Below are positions 26,176-36,145 of a stretch of DNA of 64,000 bases, piece after piece. A program made the position numbers and the translations under genes. Source of the stretch: Catenovulum sediminis (lineage in GTDB: Bacteria; Pseudomonadota; Gammaproteobacteria; Enterobacterales; Alteromonadaceae); NCBI RefSeq assembly GCF_040270295.1, contig NZ_JBELOE010000078.1; one strand, given 5' to 3'. Under the pieces are notes generated by a model. It made no database searches. It saw only the letters and a list, made by a program, of their open reading frames with translations, and was not told the DNA's origin. Positions within the stretch are counted from its first letter, which is position 1. Every line of letters starts with the position of its first letter.

Positions 26176-27036
26176 ATGGCTCAACTATTAACCTGCCCTT
26201 TTGATCAAAAACCCTTGACTCAACACAACAACAGTCTGCAGTGTGATGCCGGACATACCTTTGACATAGCCAAACAAGGTTACGTAAACCTATTGCCCGT
26301 GCAAAACAAGCGCTCTAAACAACCCGGTGATGACAAGTTAATGGTTAATGCGCGCCGTGAATTTTTACAATCTGGTGCATATCAATTTATCAGCCAAGCT
26401 TTGAATGAACAGATATTAAAAATGATATCTGATATGCCATCTGATCAACAGGCAATCAATATCTTGGATGCTGGATGCGGAGAAGGGTATTACCTTCGTC
26501 AACTACAAAAATGTTTGCATCAGCACAATATTAAAGCCAATTTTTATGCATCAGATATTTCCAAAGACGCTATTTTAAGTGCCGCCAAACAGGATAAACA
26601 CGCATGTTATTTTGTCGCATCAAATAAAGCCCTGCCCATTCAAAACGAGCGCTTAAGCCATATCTTATGTCTGTTTGGCTTCCCAACTTTTGCATGTTTC
26701 GCCGATAAATTAGCACCCGATGGGTATATATTTTTGCTTGAAAGTGCTGAAAAGCATTTAATTGAATTACGTGAGCTGATTTATCCGCAAATAGCGCCTT
26801 TTAAACTCAATCATTACCCACAAGCACAAGCTGCAGGTTTACAATGGGTCGCAGAAACCACACATACTCAGCAAGTTATGTTAAACGCACAGCAAATTGC
26901 TCAATTGATGTATATGACACCACATGGACACAGAGCCAGTGTTGAAAAAAAATCACTTATCGAAAAATTGGACAGTTTAGATATCACCATTGATATACGC
27001 ATACGTATACTGCAAAAATGCGGCAACAAAGAATAA
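26176..27036 (+). CDS. rlmA: 23S rRNA (guanine-745-N1)-methyltransferase
   Basis: RlmA methylates G745 in helix 35 of 23S rRNA with S-adenosylmethionine. The protein has 286 residues. The N-terminal zinc region LTCPFDQKPLTQHNNSLQCDAGHTFDIAKQGYVNLLPVQNKRSKQPGD aligns with E. coli (CPLCHQPL, then a Cys and a His). The second zinc ligand, Cys in E. coli, is Asp10 here (CPFD). The cofactor motif NILDAGCGEGYYLRQL lies near 94-109. mutH follows with a 1-bp gap. Confidence 0.9.
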   Translation: MAQLLTCPFDQKPLTQHNNSLQCDAGHTFDIAKQGYVNLLPVQNKRSKQPGDDKLMVNARREFLQSGAYQFISQALNEQILKMISDMPSDQQAINILDAGCGEGYYLRQLQKCLHQHNIKANFYASDISKDAILSAAKQDKHACYFVASNKALPIQNERLSHILCLFGFPTFACFADKLAPDGYIFLLESAEKHLIELRELIYPQIAPFKLNHYPQAQAAGLQWVAETTHTQQVMLNAQQIAQLMYMTPHGHRASVEKKSLIEKLDSLDITIDIRIRILQKCGNKE

Positions 27037-27037
27037 T

Positions 27038-27718
27038 ATGATAGCCAAACCGAGTGCGCCACAAACTGAAGAAGAACTGATGCAACGCGCACAGAGTATC
27101 GCGGGTTTAAACTTGCAGCAACTCGCGCAGCTTGCCAATGTTCCCGTACCGGATAACTTGCAGCGAGATAAAGGTTGGACCGGTCAATTATTAGAATGGC
27201 ACCTTGGCGCGACAGCCGGTTCAAAACCTGTACCGGATTTTGAACTCTTAGGCATAGAGCTCAAAACAATACCAGTCAACCGTGCCGGCGAACCACTAGA
27301 GACCACCTATATTTGTGTTGCCCCACTTACCGGTTGCGCCGGACAAACATGGCCAGACAGCCCTGTTAGGATTAAATTAAATCGTGTTTTGTGGGTGCCT
27401 ATCTTGGCGGAGCGCAGTATTGCAGTTGCGCAGCGTATCATAGGGTTCCCGATTTTGTGGTCTCCGACAGTGCAAGAAGATCTTGCATTGCAAGCAGACT
27501 GGGAAGAACTAATGGATATGATTGTATTAGGTCAGGTTGACCAGATAACCGCGCGAACCGGTGAATTTTTACAAATCCGACCCAAAGCGGCCAATAGTAA
27601 GGTGCGTACTCAAGGTATCGGTGCACACGGGCAGCCAATTGAAACCTTACCCCGTGGGTTTTACTTAAAAAAGAATTTCACCCGCAAGATATTAACCGAC
27701 TCTGCTTTGTTAACCTGA
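27038..27718 (+). CDS. mutH: DNA mismatch repair endonuclease MutH
   Basis: MutH nicks the unmethylated strand at hemimethylated GATC, guided by MutS and MutL. The protein has 226 residues (E. coli 229). The catalytic motif PDFELLGIELK gives Asp67, Glu74 and Lys76, which match E. coli Asp70, Glu77 and Lys79. GWTGQLLEWHLGATAGSKPVPDF is typical. Its presence implies dam methylation in this organism. The start is ATG 27038, one base after the rlmA stop. Confidence 0.96.
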   Translation: MIAKPSAPQTEEELMQRAQSIAGLNLQQLAQLANVPVPDNLQRDKGWTGQLLEWHLGATAGSKPVPDFELLGIELKTIPVNRAGEPLETTYICVAPLTGCAGQTWPDSPVRIKLNRVLWVPILAERSIAVAQRIIGFPILWSPTVQEDLALQADWEELMDMIVLGQVDQITARTGEFLQIRPKAANSKVRTQGIGAHGQPIETLPRGFYLKKNFTRKILTDSALLT

Positions 27719-27731
27719 ACCATCTATTTAT

Positions 27732-28625
27732 TTAATTAGATTTATTAATATATGCATCCACGTCGAACCAAAGGCGAGCGTCGTCTGTGGGCGTTTCCGG
27801 TGTCAGGTAACGATTTGGAACCTTCAACACGGTACGATTATGCAATTTGCTACGCTCTAACCCTTCTTTAATCAGAGGGTGGCTGTAAAAGTATTCATCA
27901 AACTGCCCGTCTTCAACCGCTTTTAATAAACCATCATAAATATCACGGTATAGTTGCTGATTACTTTTGTTAACAAAGATATAGGCGGGTAACGGATAAA
28001 TCACCATCAAGTGCTCTTCAACTGTGATGTCTAACTCTGGATGCGCTTGCATTTCAGCCCAAGGCGAATAAACACTGCGCGGCAAATAATCAAATCGCCC
28101 CCCTTCTAACATGTAAAACAAGTTTTGATATTTATTTGTGCCGACTAAGGTTAAACCTGCATCTTGCAGAATCTGAGCATCTGTCCAGCTTGCCACCTGT
28201 CCAGCTTTTAATTGCGCCAACTGCGATAATGTCGCGACCCGGTCAAATTTAGCCTGCTCGCCTTTTCTAATCAGAAAGATTCGGTGTCCCAGCAAACCTT
28301 TAAAAAGCGGTACGCGCACAGGTAGAAACTTGTCTTCATATTCTTTCGACGTACCCACCCAAGCGACATCGATTTTGCCTTGCTCTAAATCACTCAATAA
28401 TTTGTTTTGTGTTAAATACTCACTAGACTCTTGAAAGGAATAACGTTTTGAGCTGTACGACAAAGCCAGTTTTAACAAAGCAAGCTGGTATGATTCTTTA
28501 GCTGATTTAATGTTGTTGTGCCTAACCACTTCAACAGAAAAAGCGCTTTTAGCAACGAGAGACAACAATATTAGTAATATTAGTGCTATTGCTGGTAATC
28601 GAAAATTAACTTTATAACTTAGCAT
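27732..28625 (-). CDS. Periplasmic solute-binding-like protein
   Basis: The protein has 297 residues with a hydrophobic N-terminal signal (FRLPAIALILLILLSLVAKSAFS). The fold looks like type 3 solute-binding proteins, with LLSDLEQGKIDVAWVGTSKEYEDKFLPVRVPLFKGLLGHRIFLIRKG and a later GRFDYLPRSVYSPWAEM. No permease or ATPase gene is adjacent, so it may serve a signal protein or a distant transporter. Ligand is unknown. Confidence 0.7.
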   Translation of the reverse strand: MLSYKVNFRLPAIALILLILLSLVAKSAFSVEVVRHNNIKSAKESYQLALLKLALSYSSKRYSFQESSEYLTQNKLLSDLEQGKIDVAWVGTSKEYEDKFLPVRVPLFKGLLGHRIFLIRKGEQAKFDRVATLSQLAQLKAGQVASWTDAQILQDAGLTLVGTNKYQNLFYMLEGGRFDYLPRSVYSPWAEMQAHPELDITVEEHLMVIYPLPAYIFVNKSNQQLYRDIYDGLLKAVEDGQFDEYFYSHPLIKEGLERSKLHNRTVLKVPNRYLTPETPTDDARLWFDVDAYINKSN

Positions 28626-28765
28626 AGACTCGCCTTAAACCTGACAACTGACAATGAGATCTGTTTGTAAGGTTAATATCCGAACAACAAAGTGTCAAAC
28701 AATTATGTAAAACAACATCAAAATATTTTACATAAACGGTATGACAATAATGTACAATTTCACTA

Positions 28766-29911
28766 TTACTGTTGCTCTAATCTGAGGTTTAGTCGGCGCA
28801 TACTGAGCTTGTTAAGTTCACCAACTTCCTGTGCACTCAGTTTATTTTCTTTAAAGTAAATCTTTGCTTCATGTTTAGCAATTAGGCCGTGGCGCTGCAG
28901 CAATTTATAACGTGAATATGCAATGCCTTTTGCCAGAATATCTGCCATTGGAGACATCTCCCGACTGTCGCCCTGCGCATACTCCATCATGGGGGCTGCA
29001 AGATTCATTCGTTTAAGTTCAAAACGCCTGACCAATTCAGCACTAAGCCTTGCGGTGTGTTGCATCATCAAATCCCGTAAACTACGGCCATCGGGCTCTA
29101 AATCAACTAATGCCTCATGTTCTTCTTTTAAACGTCTGCCTCGCGCGACTTCCAATTGCTCTTTCCATATGGTTTCAAAGGTACGCAAATACAAACGAAC
29201 CAAGGCTGACTTTCCTAATTCGTGAAAAACGCCCGTTGCGAACGCAGTGGCTGGGTCTTGACCGTGAATTTGCGCTAACTTTCGACAGGCAATACCTGCA
29301 CCTAAGCCGGTTTCCCAAAGTTTTCGTTTCATTAAACGAAAAGGCTCTGTTGAGTATGGGATCCATTTGCGTAGCGCAAAACTGGGGATCACCAATTTAA
29401 GGTTATCTACCCCTATATATCCAAGCGCGGTTCGTGCTTTATCGACCCGCACCGGTTTACCTTGACTGACTTTACGATATACCGGCAGATTAACAAATTG
29501 AATTAAATCGCTTTCCAACCAAGCTAAGTTATTAACCAAAGGCTCTAAACGCGCAACAGAAGCTGCACGCACTGCTAATATATCTAAAATCGCGGGTATA
29601 GAATCTTGTATTGCCAATGTTTTATTAAATATGGTTTCAATATCCTGCAATTGTGTTGCAACCGCTTCTGAAACCAGCAGATTGATTTCATCTGCTTTTT
29701 TTTGTTTGTTCGATTGACGCGACTGAAGATCAGCTTCACGCTGATTTTTTGCAGCTTGCTCAACATCCAGCAGTTGACGTTGTTCTTGCTCTGAGAACAA
29801 ATCACCCATGGCTTCTAAATTTAAGCCATTGTGTTGTTTTGCAAAATCATAGCTGATTAGCAAATCATGAAATCGAGTGTTTATTAAGTTGGAGTAGCGC
29901 GTATCTGCCAT
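28766..29911 (-). CDS. HDOD-domain protein
   Basis: The protein has 381 residues. The N-terminal ~85 residues are charged and helical. The HDOD core covers about 95-300: SIPAILDILAVRAASVARLEPLVNNLAWLESDLIQFVNLP, then GYIGVDNLKLVIPSFALRKWIPYS and ATAFATGVFHELGKSALVRLYLRT. HDOD proteins are HD-like but usually lack phosphodiesterase activity, and act in regulation. No sensor or output domain is attached. Confidence 0.85.
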   Translation of the reverse strand: MADTRYSNLINTRFHDLLISYDFAKQHNGLNLEAMGDLFSEQEQRQLLDVEQAAKNQREADLQSRQSNKQKKADEINLLVSEAVATQLQDIETIFNKTLAIQDSIPAILDILAVRAASVARLEPLVNNLAWLESDLIQFVNLPVYRKVSQGKPVRVDKARTALGYIGVDNLKLVIPSFALRKWIPYSTEPFRLMKRKLWETGLGAGIACRKLAQIHGQDPATAFATGVFHELGKSALVRLYLRTFETIWKEQLEVARGRRLKEEHEALVDLEPDGRSLRDLMMQHTARLSAELVRRFELKRMNLAAPMMEYAQGDSREMSPMADILAKGIAYSRYKLLQRHGLIAKHEAKIYFKENKLSAQEVGELNKLSMRRLNLRLEQQ

Positions 29912-30000
29912 TACTTGTTATTCATCCTTACGGAAACTACGAAAACAGTTTAGACCAGTCGGCAAAGCTGTACAAATTTTGTGTATTTGAGGATAGCTAA

Positions 30001-30600
30001 CTATACGACTGAATGATAGCCATTTACTTTTAAACTAAGAAAGTTTTTCAATATTAAATGACCATACTCTGACAAAACAGATTCAGGGTGAAACTGCACG
30101 CCAACGATTGGCATCCTAGTATGATAAAACGCCATCAATACTTTTTCATTCGCTTCGTTACACCATGCACTGGCTTGCAGCTCTGCCGGTAAAGATTGCA
30201 TGTCAACCACTAACGAATGGTAACGTGTTACTAGAAAGTCTCTGCTAATGGTGGCAAATAAGCCTTGCCCATCATGCTCAACTAAAGATGTTTTACCATG
30301 CATTACGGTCGGTGCATTAACCACTTTCCCGCCAAACACTTGTGCGATACATTGATGACCTAAACAAACACCTAATATCGGTTTTTTGCCGGCGAAATGG
30401 CGAATAACCGCCATTGAAATGCCCGATTCTTTGGGCGAGCATGGACCTGGTGAAATGCAGATATGACTTGGATTTAAATTTTCAATTTCGTCGATGCTTA
30501 TTGCGTCGTTGCGAACAACTTTGACTTTAATCCCCAGCTCGATAAAGTAATGCGCTAAATTAAAGGTAAATGAATCGTAATTATCTATAATGAGTAGCAC
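30001..30600 (-). CDS. pabA: Glutamine amidotransferase component II of aminodeoxychorismate/anthranilate synthase
   Basis: The protein has 199 residues, full length. It supplies ammonia from glutamine for p-aminobenzoate, and perhaps anthranilate, synthesis. The class I triad is visible: Cys79 in GVCLGHQC, His and Glu in VQFHPES near the C-terminus. The N-terminal MLLIIDNYDSFTFNLAHYF is typical. No pabB, trpE or trpD is adjacent, which favours a shared PabA role over a tryptophan-operon trpG. The next gene is the HDOD gene on the same strand. Confidence 0.9.
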   Translation of the reverse strand: MLLIIDNYDSFTFNLAHYFIELGIKVKVVRNDAISIDEIENLNPSHICISPGPCSPKESGISMAVIRHFAGKKPILGVCLGHQCIAQVFGGKVVNAPTVMHGKTSLVEHDGQGLFATISRDFLVTRYHSLVVDMQSLPAELQASAWCNEANEKVLMAFYHTRMPIVGVQFHPESVLSEYGHLILKNFLSLKVNGYHSVV

Positions 30601-30750
30601 TTAGCGATTACCTCAGTGAGTTTTTGGATTTTTATCAGATATAACTCGAACTAATTATCCAAGCTGGCGCATTCTACAAATAAAACACCAACCCTTCAAC
30701 AATTAGAGCAGGTTAACCTTTTCCCACTTTTATCGCTAGTAAATACACAA

Positions 30751-30770
30751 ACACCGGCAGCAGCCGGTGT
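30751..30770 (-). terminator. Terminator after the FG-GAP gene
   Basis: ACACCGGC (30751-30758) pairs with GCCGGTGT (30763-30770) in a perfect 8-bp stem. On the minus strand TTTGTGT follows. It lies 54 bp after the FG-GAP gene stop. Confidence 0.75.
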
Positions 30771-30823
30771 TTTAAGAGATTATTCAGTCTCTTGAAGAGG
30801 TGAGCAATTAGTCCGCGCTGTGA

Positions 30824-33151
30824 TTAGTGCGCATCTTCACTTTTGTACAGCGCGTTGGCTTTTAGATTGGTAAAACGCACTGTTTCACCATTTCGCCAGC
30901 GAATGGTCGCTTCTTTGATTGTCTCTGCTTGTGCCAAACCAAAGTGGACGATATCGAGTAAACTTTGAGAATGAACTGCACCCGCTGAGCCTACGCGTTG
31001 TTGATATGTTTTACCCGTGGCCGTTTTTATGCAGATCACAGCTGAATAGGGATCGATATTCTCTTTGGGGCTATAACCGACATCAAACAATATGTAGTTT
31101 CCAGCAGTTGAGGTTTTATTCTGATATAAATACCAAGGCCCTTCTTCTTCACTGCCGTTGAGCATATCTATCAAACCGTCTTTATCAAAATCAAATGCTT
31201 GTCCCATGTCGCCATGACCCGGATCAGTTGCTTCAGCTGCGCCATGCGAAGTTAAGGTCTCAAAATAACCTTTACCTGTGTTTAATAACATTAGGTCAGC
31301 CACGCGTTCTTTTAGATATCCATAACGATAGACAAACAAATCTTGCCAACCATCGTTATTAAAATCAGCGCGTGTTACACCCCAGTTATTGCCGCCTAGC
31401 GGAATATTCCATTGTTTTGTACCGTCGATAAATTTATCACCTTGGTTTATTAGCAAGATATCCTGTACGTTGCGGTTGTTTGGAGCCCAATCGTAACTAA
31501 CATCATTTAACCCGGTTAAAGAAAAAGTGACTGTCCAGTAGATATTCCGATCCCGAACCCACTCTGCACGCCACTGGCCATTGCCTATATGACCAATATA
31601 CAAACCATTCACTTTACGTTCTTCGGGCCAGCCTTGTGCATCACTTGGTGCAATATCCAACTCACTGGCGGTAGTTTTCATCTCTTCTGGTAACTGACTA
31701 GGCTGAAAACCTTTCGCTTTAACAATTTTGCGGGTTTTGTTTTCACCTAAAAAGATTGCGAAACCATCATTGTACTGGCGATAAGTCAGTTCCATATGGG
31801 ATAAATTAATTGCACCATCGGCTGTAAATTCAACGGCGGTTTCGCCTTTTTCACCATCATCACGAATATCCAGACGTTTTAATTCAGGGTTAAAGTCAAT
31901 CGACTTTCTAGATAGCTGATAATGCGTGCGACTACCGGCTATATATAAATCGGTTAAGCCGTCATTGTTGACATCGATATCGGCTGCCGCGTTAAAACCA
32001 CTGCGACCTTGGAGTTGTTTAGGCAATTTATCTGCTGTTACATCCGTAAAGGTGAAATCACCATTGCCCTGCCATAATGTAATGGGTGAAAATACAATGA
32101 TATCGTCGATGTTATCTTGATTAAAATCAGTCACTAACAATCGCTCACCCGCAGCATGTTCAATACCCGCGATTTGTTTTTGAGTGAAAGTGCCGTCACC
32201 GTTATTTTTATAAAATAATTGTCTGGGTCCATCATATTTTGGGGTTTTTGCATTAAATAAGGCAACATCTAAATCCCCGTCTAAATCCAAATCAATCCAA
32301 CGAGGTGAACGACCGCGTGCTGGCGTTAAAATGCCAGCTTCAGCAGATGCATTCGTAAACTTACCCTGAGTATTTTTAAGCAATATATAAGATGTTGGGT
32401 TAGTGCCATTGGCCCCACCTTGTGCAACCATAATATCCAGATCGCCATCGTTATCATAATCACCAACCGATGAACCGTGAAAATCTAAGGCCCAGCCAAA
32501 TAAGCGTTCAATCTCGACGCTACCGTCACCATTGTTGGTCACCAATTGAGTTGGCACATGATTATGGTTGTTCAATACAAAATCATAATCACCATCGTTG
32601 TCGATATCGCCAATGGATGGCCCACCGTATTTATAAGTGATCTCAGTTTCAAAACCGACTTGTTTTGAGATGTTGTTAAATGCCGGTACCAACAGATCAT
32701 GAACGGGTTCAAGTTTAATTGAATGAAGGGTAATATCGGCAGAGCGTCTGACAAATTTTAATGGCTGTTCACCTAACGATTTAAAATCAACCAAAACATC
32801 CAAGGTATGTTTGCCTTTTGCTGGAATGTTCAGGTTGTCTGCAATTAGACGATCACCGCTGTAAACACTGATATTGGCATAACTTTTTTCGATAGAAACG
32901 TCCATCGTAAGGCGCTGAATAACACTGCCTGCGACTGAATGTGTTGTTTGGTAAGTTTTGTCATTGGTTAGCACAACCGGTTTATTTATCAGTGAAACAG
33001 CTTGTGCTAATTGATTATGGCCAAGATTGCTGGCAGGATTATGCGCATTACTGACGCCGTTATCATTGCTCACACAGCCAGCTAAACTACCAAAAACAAC
33101 TGCAGAGGCTATCGCGTAGCGCATTGCAGATACTTTTCTTTTCATATTCAT
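30824..33151 (-). CDS. FG-GAP/VCBS repeat lipoprotein with ASPIC/UnbV domain
   Basis: The protein has about 775 residues. The signal ends VVFGSLAGC, a lipobox. After a beta-rich N-terminal domain (about 45-170) come several FG-GAP calcium-binding repeats of DIDNDGDYDF, DYDNDGDLDI, DLDLDGDLDV and DFNNDGWQDL type. The C-terminus is an ASPIC/UnbV domain (VRVGSAGAVHSQSLLDIVHFGL, TIRWRNGE). Such proteins sit on the cell surface and are common beside sulfatases and glycosidases of marine bacteria. GGTGAG lies 8 nt before ATG 33151, so I chose it over ATG 33166. It follows a sulfatase gene on the same strand and probably helps bind or process algal polysaccharide; this role is inferred. Confidence 0.83.
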   Translation of the reverse strand: MNMKRKVSAMRYAIASAVVFGSLAGCVSNDNGVSNAHNPASNLGHNQLAQAVSLINKPVVLTNDKTYQTTHSVAGSVIQRLTMDVSIEKSYANISVYSGDRLIADNLNIPAKGKHTLDVLVDFKSLGEQPLKFVRRSADITLHSIKLEPVHDLLVPAFNNISKQVGFETEITYKYGGPSIGDIDNDGDYDFVLNNHNHVPTQLVTNNGDGSVEIERLFGWALDFHGSSVGDYDNDGDLDIMVAQGGANGTNPTSYILLKNTQGKFTNASAEAGILTPARGRSPRWIDLDLDGDLDVALFNAKTPKYDGPRQLFYKNNGDGTFTQKQIAGIEHAAGERLLVTDFNQDNIDDIIVFSPITLWQGNGDFTFTDVTADKLPKQLQGRSGFNAAADIDVNNDGLTDLYIAGSRTHYQLSRKSIDFNPELKRLDIRDDGEKGETAVEFTADGAINLSHMELTYRQYNDGFAIFLGENKTRKIVKAKGFQPSQLPEEMKTTASELDIAPSDAQGWPEERKVNGLYIGHIGNGQWRAEWVRDRNIYWTVTFSLTGLNDVSYDWAPNNRNVQDILLINQGDKFIDGTKQWNIPLGGNNWGVTRADFNNDGWQDLFVYRYGYLKERVADLMLLNTGKGYFETLTSHGAAEATDPGHGDMGQAFDFDKDGLIDMLNGSEEEGPWYLYQNKTSTAGNYILFDVGYSPKENIDPYSAVICIKTATGKTYQQRVGSAGAVHSQSLLDIVHFGLAQAETIKEATIRWRNGETVRFTNLKANALYKSEDAH

Positions 33152-33300
33152 AGATATTCTCACCAAATACTGCTTATCTCATTTAGCAGACAAGCGACTT
33201 ATTCATATTTGGTTAACAATCTACAACAATTTTAGCCATTTGCCTACCCACCTAAAGCAATTTCATTCACATTTAAAAAATATAAATTATATAAAAACAA

Positions 33301-34233
33301 CTAAAAGATTATCTTAGCGCTATGTTTAGGGCGCCATTTTAGTGGCAACGGATCGTTCATGTTTTTTTGTAGCTTGGTCAATGCAGCGAATAATTTTTTA
33401 ATACGTTTTTGCTGATCGTTATCGTTTGCTAAGTCGACTTGCTCGTGCGGTGCATTAAACGCGAGATACATAAAAAAAGGCGCATCCTGCTTCGATGCTT
33501 GGTTAATAAACTTAACCGCATCTTGTTTTACAACTTCACTCCAATGCGTTCCACCTTGGTAAAAGCCAGCAAATTTCGGATCGGTTGGTGACCATTTGTC
33601 GACCTGCCCTTGAATAGGTCTAAGGTAGCCAATTGGCATAAATTCTCGGTAATGCGAATATTTTCCGGCTTTTAATAAATTGAAATTCTCAATCATCTTC
33701 GCATGGTTCCAACCATCAGCGGGCATCCCAGGGCGAACATTGCGAGTATAGGTAAATACCTTTTGGGCGGGTAAGTGAACATGCCATTTACCAGTAAAGT
33801 ACGTTTGGTATCCGGCTTTACGCATTAAGTTGGCCCAAGTGGTTTCTCGTCGCTGTTGATGAAACTGTTTGTCTTCCAGTGCTTTTGCATTCCACAATGC
33901 ACGACCAGAATTGAGCATGGCGCGTGATGCTAAACAAACGGCTCCGTTCCAAGCACCCATATTATATGCATGGCTGAAGGTCACACCTTGCGCTGCTAAT
34001 TCGTTTATATTGGGCGCGACAATTTCAGTATTACCCATATTTTTCAGGGTATTAAAGGATTGATCATCACTTAAGATAAAAACAAAATTCGGTTTACTCT
34101 GAAGTCCGTGCTCTTGATCATTTGCCGCTACTGCAACTTGCATTGCCATGCAGGCAAAAATCAATATTCCACTGAATAGCTGTTTTTTGACTTGTTTCAC
34201 GATACGCACACCCGAAAATTCACATGAAAACAT
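33301..34233 (-). CDS. Sulfatase with an apparent internal deletion
   Basis: The protein has 310 residues, against about 450-550 for the family. It has a signal peptide, SDDQ at 55-58 (metal site), the formylglycine motif CLASR at 100-104 (C-x-A-S-R), and GKWHVH at 148-153. After FFMYLAFNAPHE (about residue 264) it jumps to VDLANDNDQQKRIKKLFAALTKLQKNMNDPLPL, which looks like the extreme C-terminus of a full sulfatase. The central part, with the second metal-binding SDHG/SDNG-type block, is missing. It is open-framed and may be a pseudogene or non-catalytic. The break is near 33440. Confidence 0.75.
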   Translation of the reverse strand: MFSCEFSGVRIVKQVKKQLFSGILIFACMAMQVAVAANDQEHGLQSKPNFVFILSDDQSFNTLKNMGNTEIVAPNINELAAQGVTFSHAYNMGAWNGAVCLASRAMLNSGRALWNAKALEDKQFHQQRRETTWANLMRKAGYQTYFTGKWHVHLPAQKVFTYTRNVRPGMPADGWNHAKMIENFNLLKAGKYSHYREFMPIGYLRPIQGQVDKWSPTDPKFAGFYQGGTHWSEVVKQDAVKFINQASKQDAPFFMYLAFNAPHEQVDLANDNDQQKRIKKLFAALTKLQKNMNDPLPLKWRPKHSAKIIF

Positions 34234-34303
34234 TAAATTTCACATGCAAATTTACAGGCAAGTGCATTATTATGCAATAACACGGCATGCAATAACACAG
34301 CGT

Positions 34304-36145
34304 TTAAATGCGCTTAACCAATACCACCCAATCTTTGTTGATATCATTGGGTGGTGTCCCTATCTCAGCTTTTACTTTTTGAAAATAGTATTTTAATGGG
34401 ACGTCTATGGTTATTTCTGTTTTACTACCCTGCACTAAGGCTCCACCTGCTCTTGGGTTATACCAATGAATACTGTATTTTGCTTGCCCTTGAGGTAATT
34501 TAAGCTGCAAAAGCTGACTTGCATCTTTGCTGTACAGTATATAAAAATCGCCCCTTTTGCCTAAACCCCACCCGTTGATAACGTCTTCATCCAGGTTCTT
34601 AGCTAATTGAAATTCAACCTCTATCAATTCAAAAAAATCGATCGCATGTTTTGCCTGCTGCCAAAATTTATCGCGGCTGCGCCAATCCTCAGCGGTTAGA
34701 TCCGAATGTTCACGTTTGTAGCCAAAATACCATTCTGTTCCCCAAGCACCGGCTGTCAAAGCGCCCCATAAACCATTCATCCGCGCAGCATCATGACTTG
34801 GGTTATATTTATCCGGTTGCAGTGCAAATTGTGCATCGCCGGGTTCATCGACGGCAACGGCAAATGGCCGACCATTACTGACAGGCCAAGAACGTATTCT
34901 TTTAACTGTGTCATGTGCGCTGGCAAAATCAGCCTGGCTAGTTTGCAGCGAAACACCAGAGTAATAACTATCGTTCCCCAGTAAATCATCAAAGAAATTA
35001 CCATTGTGAATAACAACATGGTGTTTGTAGGGGTCGTGTTGGTGAAAATATCGAGCCATTGCAATTCTTTGATTACTCGCCTGCGGCATCGTTTGATGTG
35101 CTGGATACCAGTTGCCGTTTTCTTCCCCCATATTCCAGTTCAACGCTAAGTGATGGCCAAACCGCGCAATGAGCTCACGATAGTATAATTGACGATGTAA
35201 ACCTAATCCGCCGTTGTCTAACAACCCCTGATTTTCTGCTTCTTGCGTTTTAAAATGCAAAAACAGGCCAAGAGACTGGGCGTGTGAAAAAACAATATCC
35301 CATTGTGCTAACTTCGACACATCAAATCTGTCGTAGGTATCATAATCCACATAAGGGAATACGTTTTGGTCATCCCCAAGAATATTCATTGTCAAAAATG
35401 AGATTGAGTTCATGCCTTTGCTGGCGATGTAATTGAGTGCGCCAATCAAGCTTTTACCTTTACCATTTTGCCAGTTGGGATTGCCCTCTTGCCAGTCTTG
35501 CTGATGTGCCTGCCAGCTCTTTACGAGCTGATCTTTGTGGCCATCAGATTTAAAGCTACCATCAAAATCTTTATACGACAGTAAATTTTCAGGTGAATCA
35601 GGACCGGCTTTAATAAAGTATCCGTCATCTGCAAATTTTAGGTAAGGTTGATTGATATACTGCAAGCGGCCACGCGCACGAAAATCAGGTAATTTTTTGT
35701 CACTTTTAGTAACCACGAAAGTACCATTTAGATTGTCAACTCCGGCGACACTGTAGCCACTGTTGATAAGCTCTGATACTGCGATAAAAGGTGCTTTTTT
35801 AAAAGAAACGTGCCACCGCCATAAACCCACTTCATCAGGATTAAATATAACGCGCCATTTATTACCTGCGGCTGCGCCTGTGTTTGCTGCATCACCATCG
35901 GCTGCAAAAAAGCCAGGCACTGTATATTGCTTCTTAGTTTGTTGATGCGTAAAGGTGGTATTAAATTGATAGTGCGTAAATGGGTTTTCAGTATCCATTT
36001 CTGAAACATACGGGCCATCAAAGGTTAAGTGAATACTGTGCCATTTTTTTAGCTCTCCGCTTATTTTTGGCGAAGCTGCAACTAGGTTAGTAAAGCAACA
36101 TAGTATCGCGATCAACAGCGATAGACCTTTGGTTATTTGCATCAC
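34304..36145 (-). CDS. DUF5060 glycoside-hydrolase-like protein
   Basis: The protein has 613 residues with a signal peptide (about 1-24). DUF5060 covers about 30-115 (GELKKWHSIHLTFDGP, GVWRW-like LWRWHVSF). A TIM-barrel-like region follows, with ALNWNMGEENGNW (Glu341/342 as candidate acid/base) and AVAVDEPGDAQ (Glu434 as candidate nucleophile). The C-terminal ~90 residues (YSIHWYNPRAGGALVQGSKTEI) look like the collagen-binding-like domain often attached. The protein is probably periplasmic or secreted and acts on a plant or algal polysaccharide; the catalytic residues and substrate are inferred. It sits upstream of the sulfatase on the same strand. Confidence 0.8.
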   Translation of the reverse strand: MMQITKGLSLLIAILCCFTNLVAASPKISGELKKWHSIHLTFDGPYVSEMDTENPFTHYQFNTTFTHQQTKKQYTVPGFFAADGDAANTGAAAGNKWRVIFNPDEVGLWRWHVSFKKAPFIAVSELINSGYSVAGVDNLNGTFVVTKSDKKLPDFRARGRLQYINQPYLKFADDGYFIKAGPDSPENLLSYKDFDGSFKSDGHKDQLVKSWQAHQQDWQEGNPNWQNGKGKSLIGALNYIASKGMNSISFLTMNILGDDQNVFPYVDYDTYDRFDVSKLAQWDIVFSHAQSLGLFLHFKTQEAENQGLLDNGGLGLHRQLYYRELIARFGHHLALNWNMGEENGNWYPAHQTMPQASNQRIAMARYFHQHDPYKHHVVIHNGNFFDDLLGNDSYYSGVSLQTSQADFASAHDTVKRIRSWPVSNGRPFAVAVDEPGDAQFALQPDKYNPSHDAARMNGLWGALTAGAWGTEWYFGYKREHSDLTAEDWRSRDKFWQQAKHAIDFFELIEVEFQLAKNLDEDVINGWGLGKRGDFYILYSKDASQLLQLKLPQGQAKYSIHWYNPRAGGALVQGSKTEITIDVPLKYYFQKVKAEIGTPPNDINKDWVVLVKRI

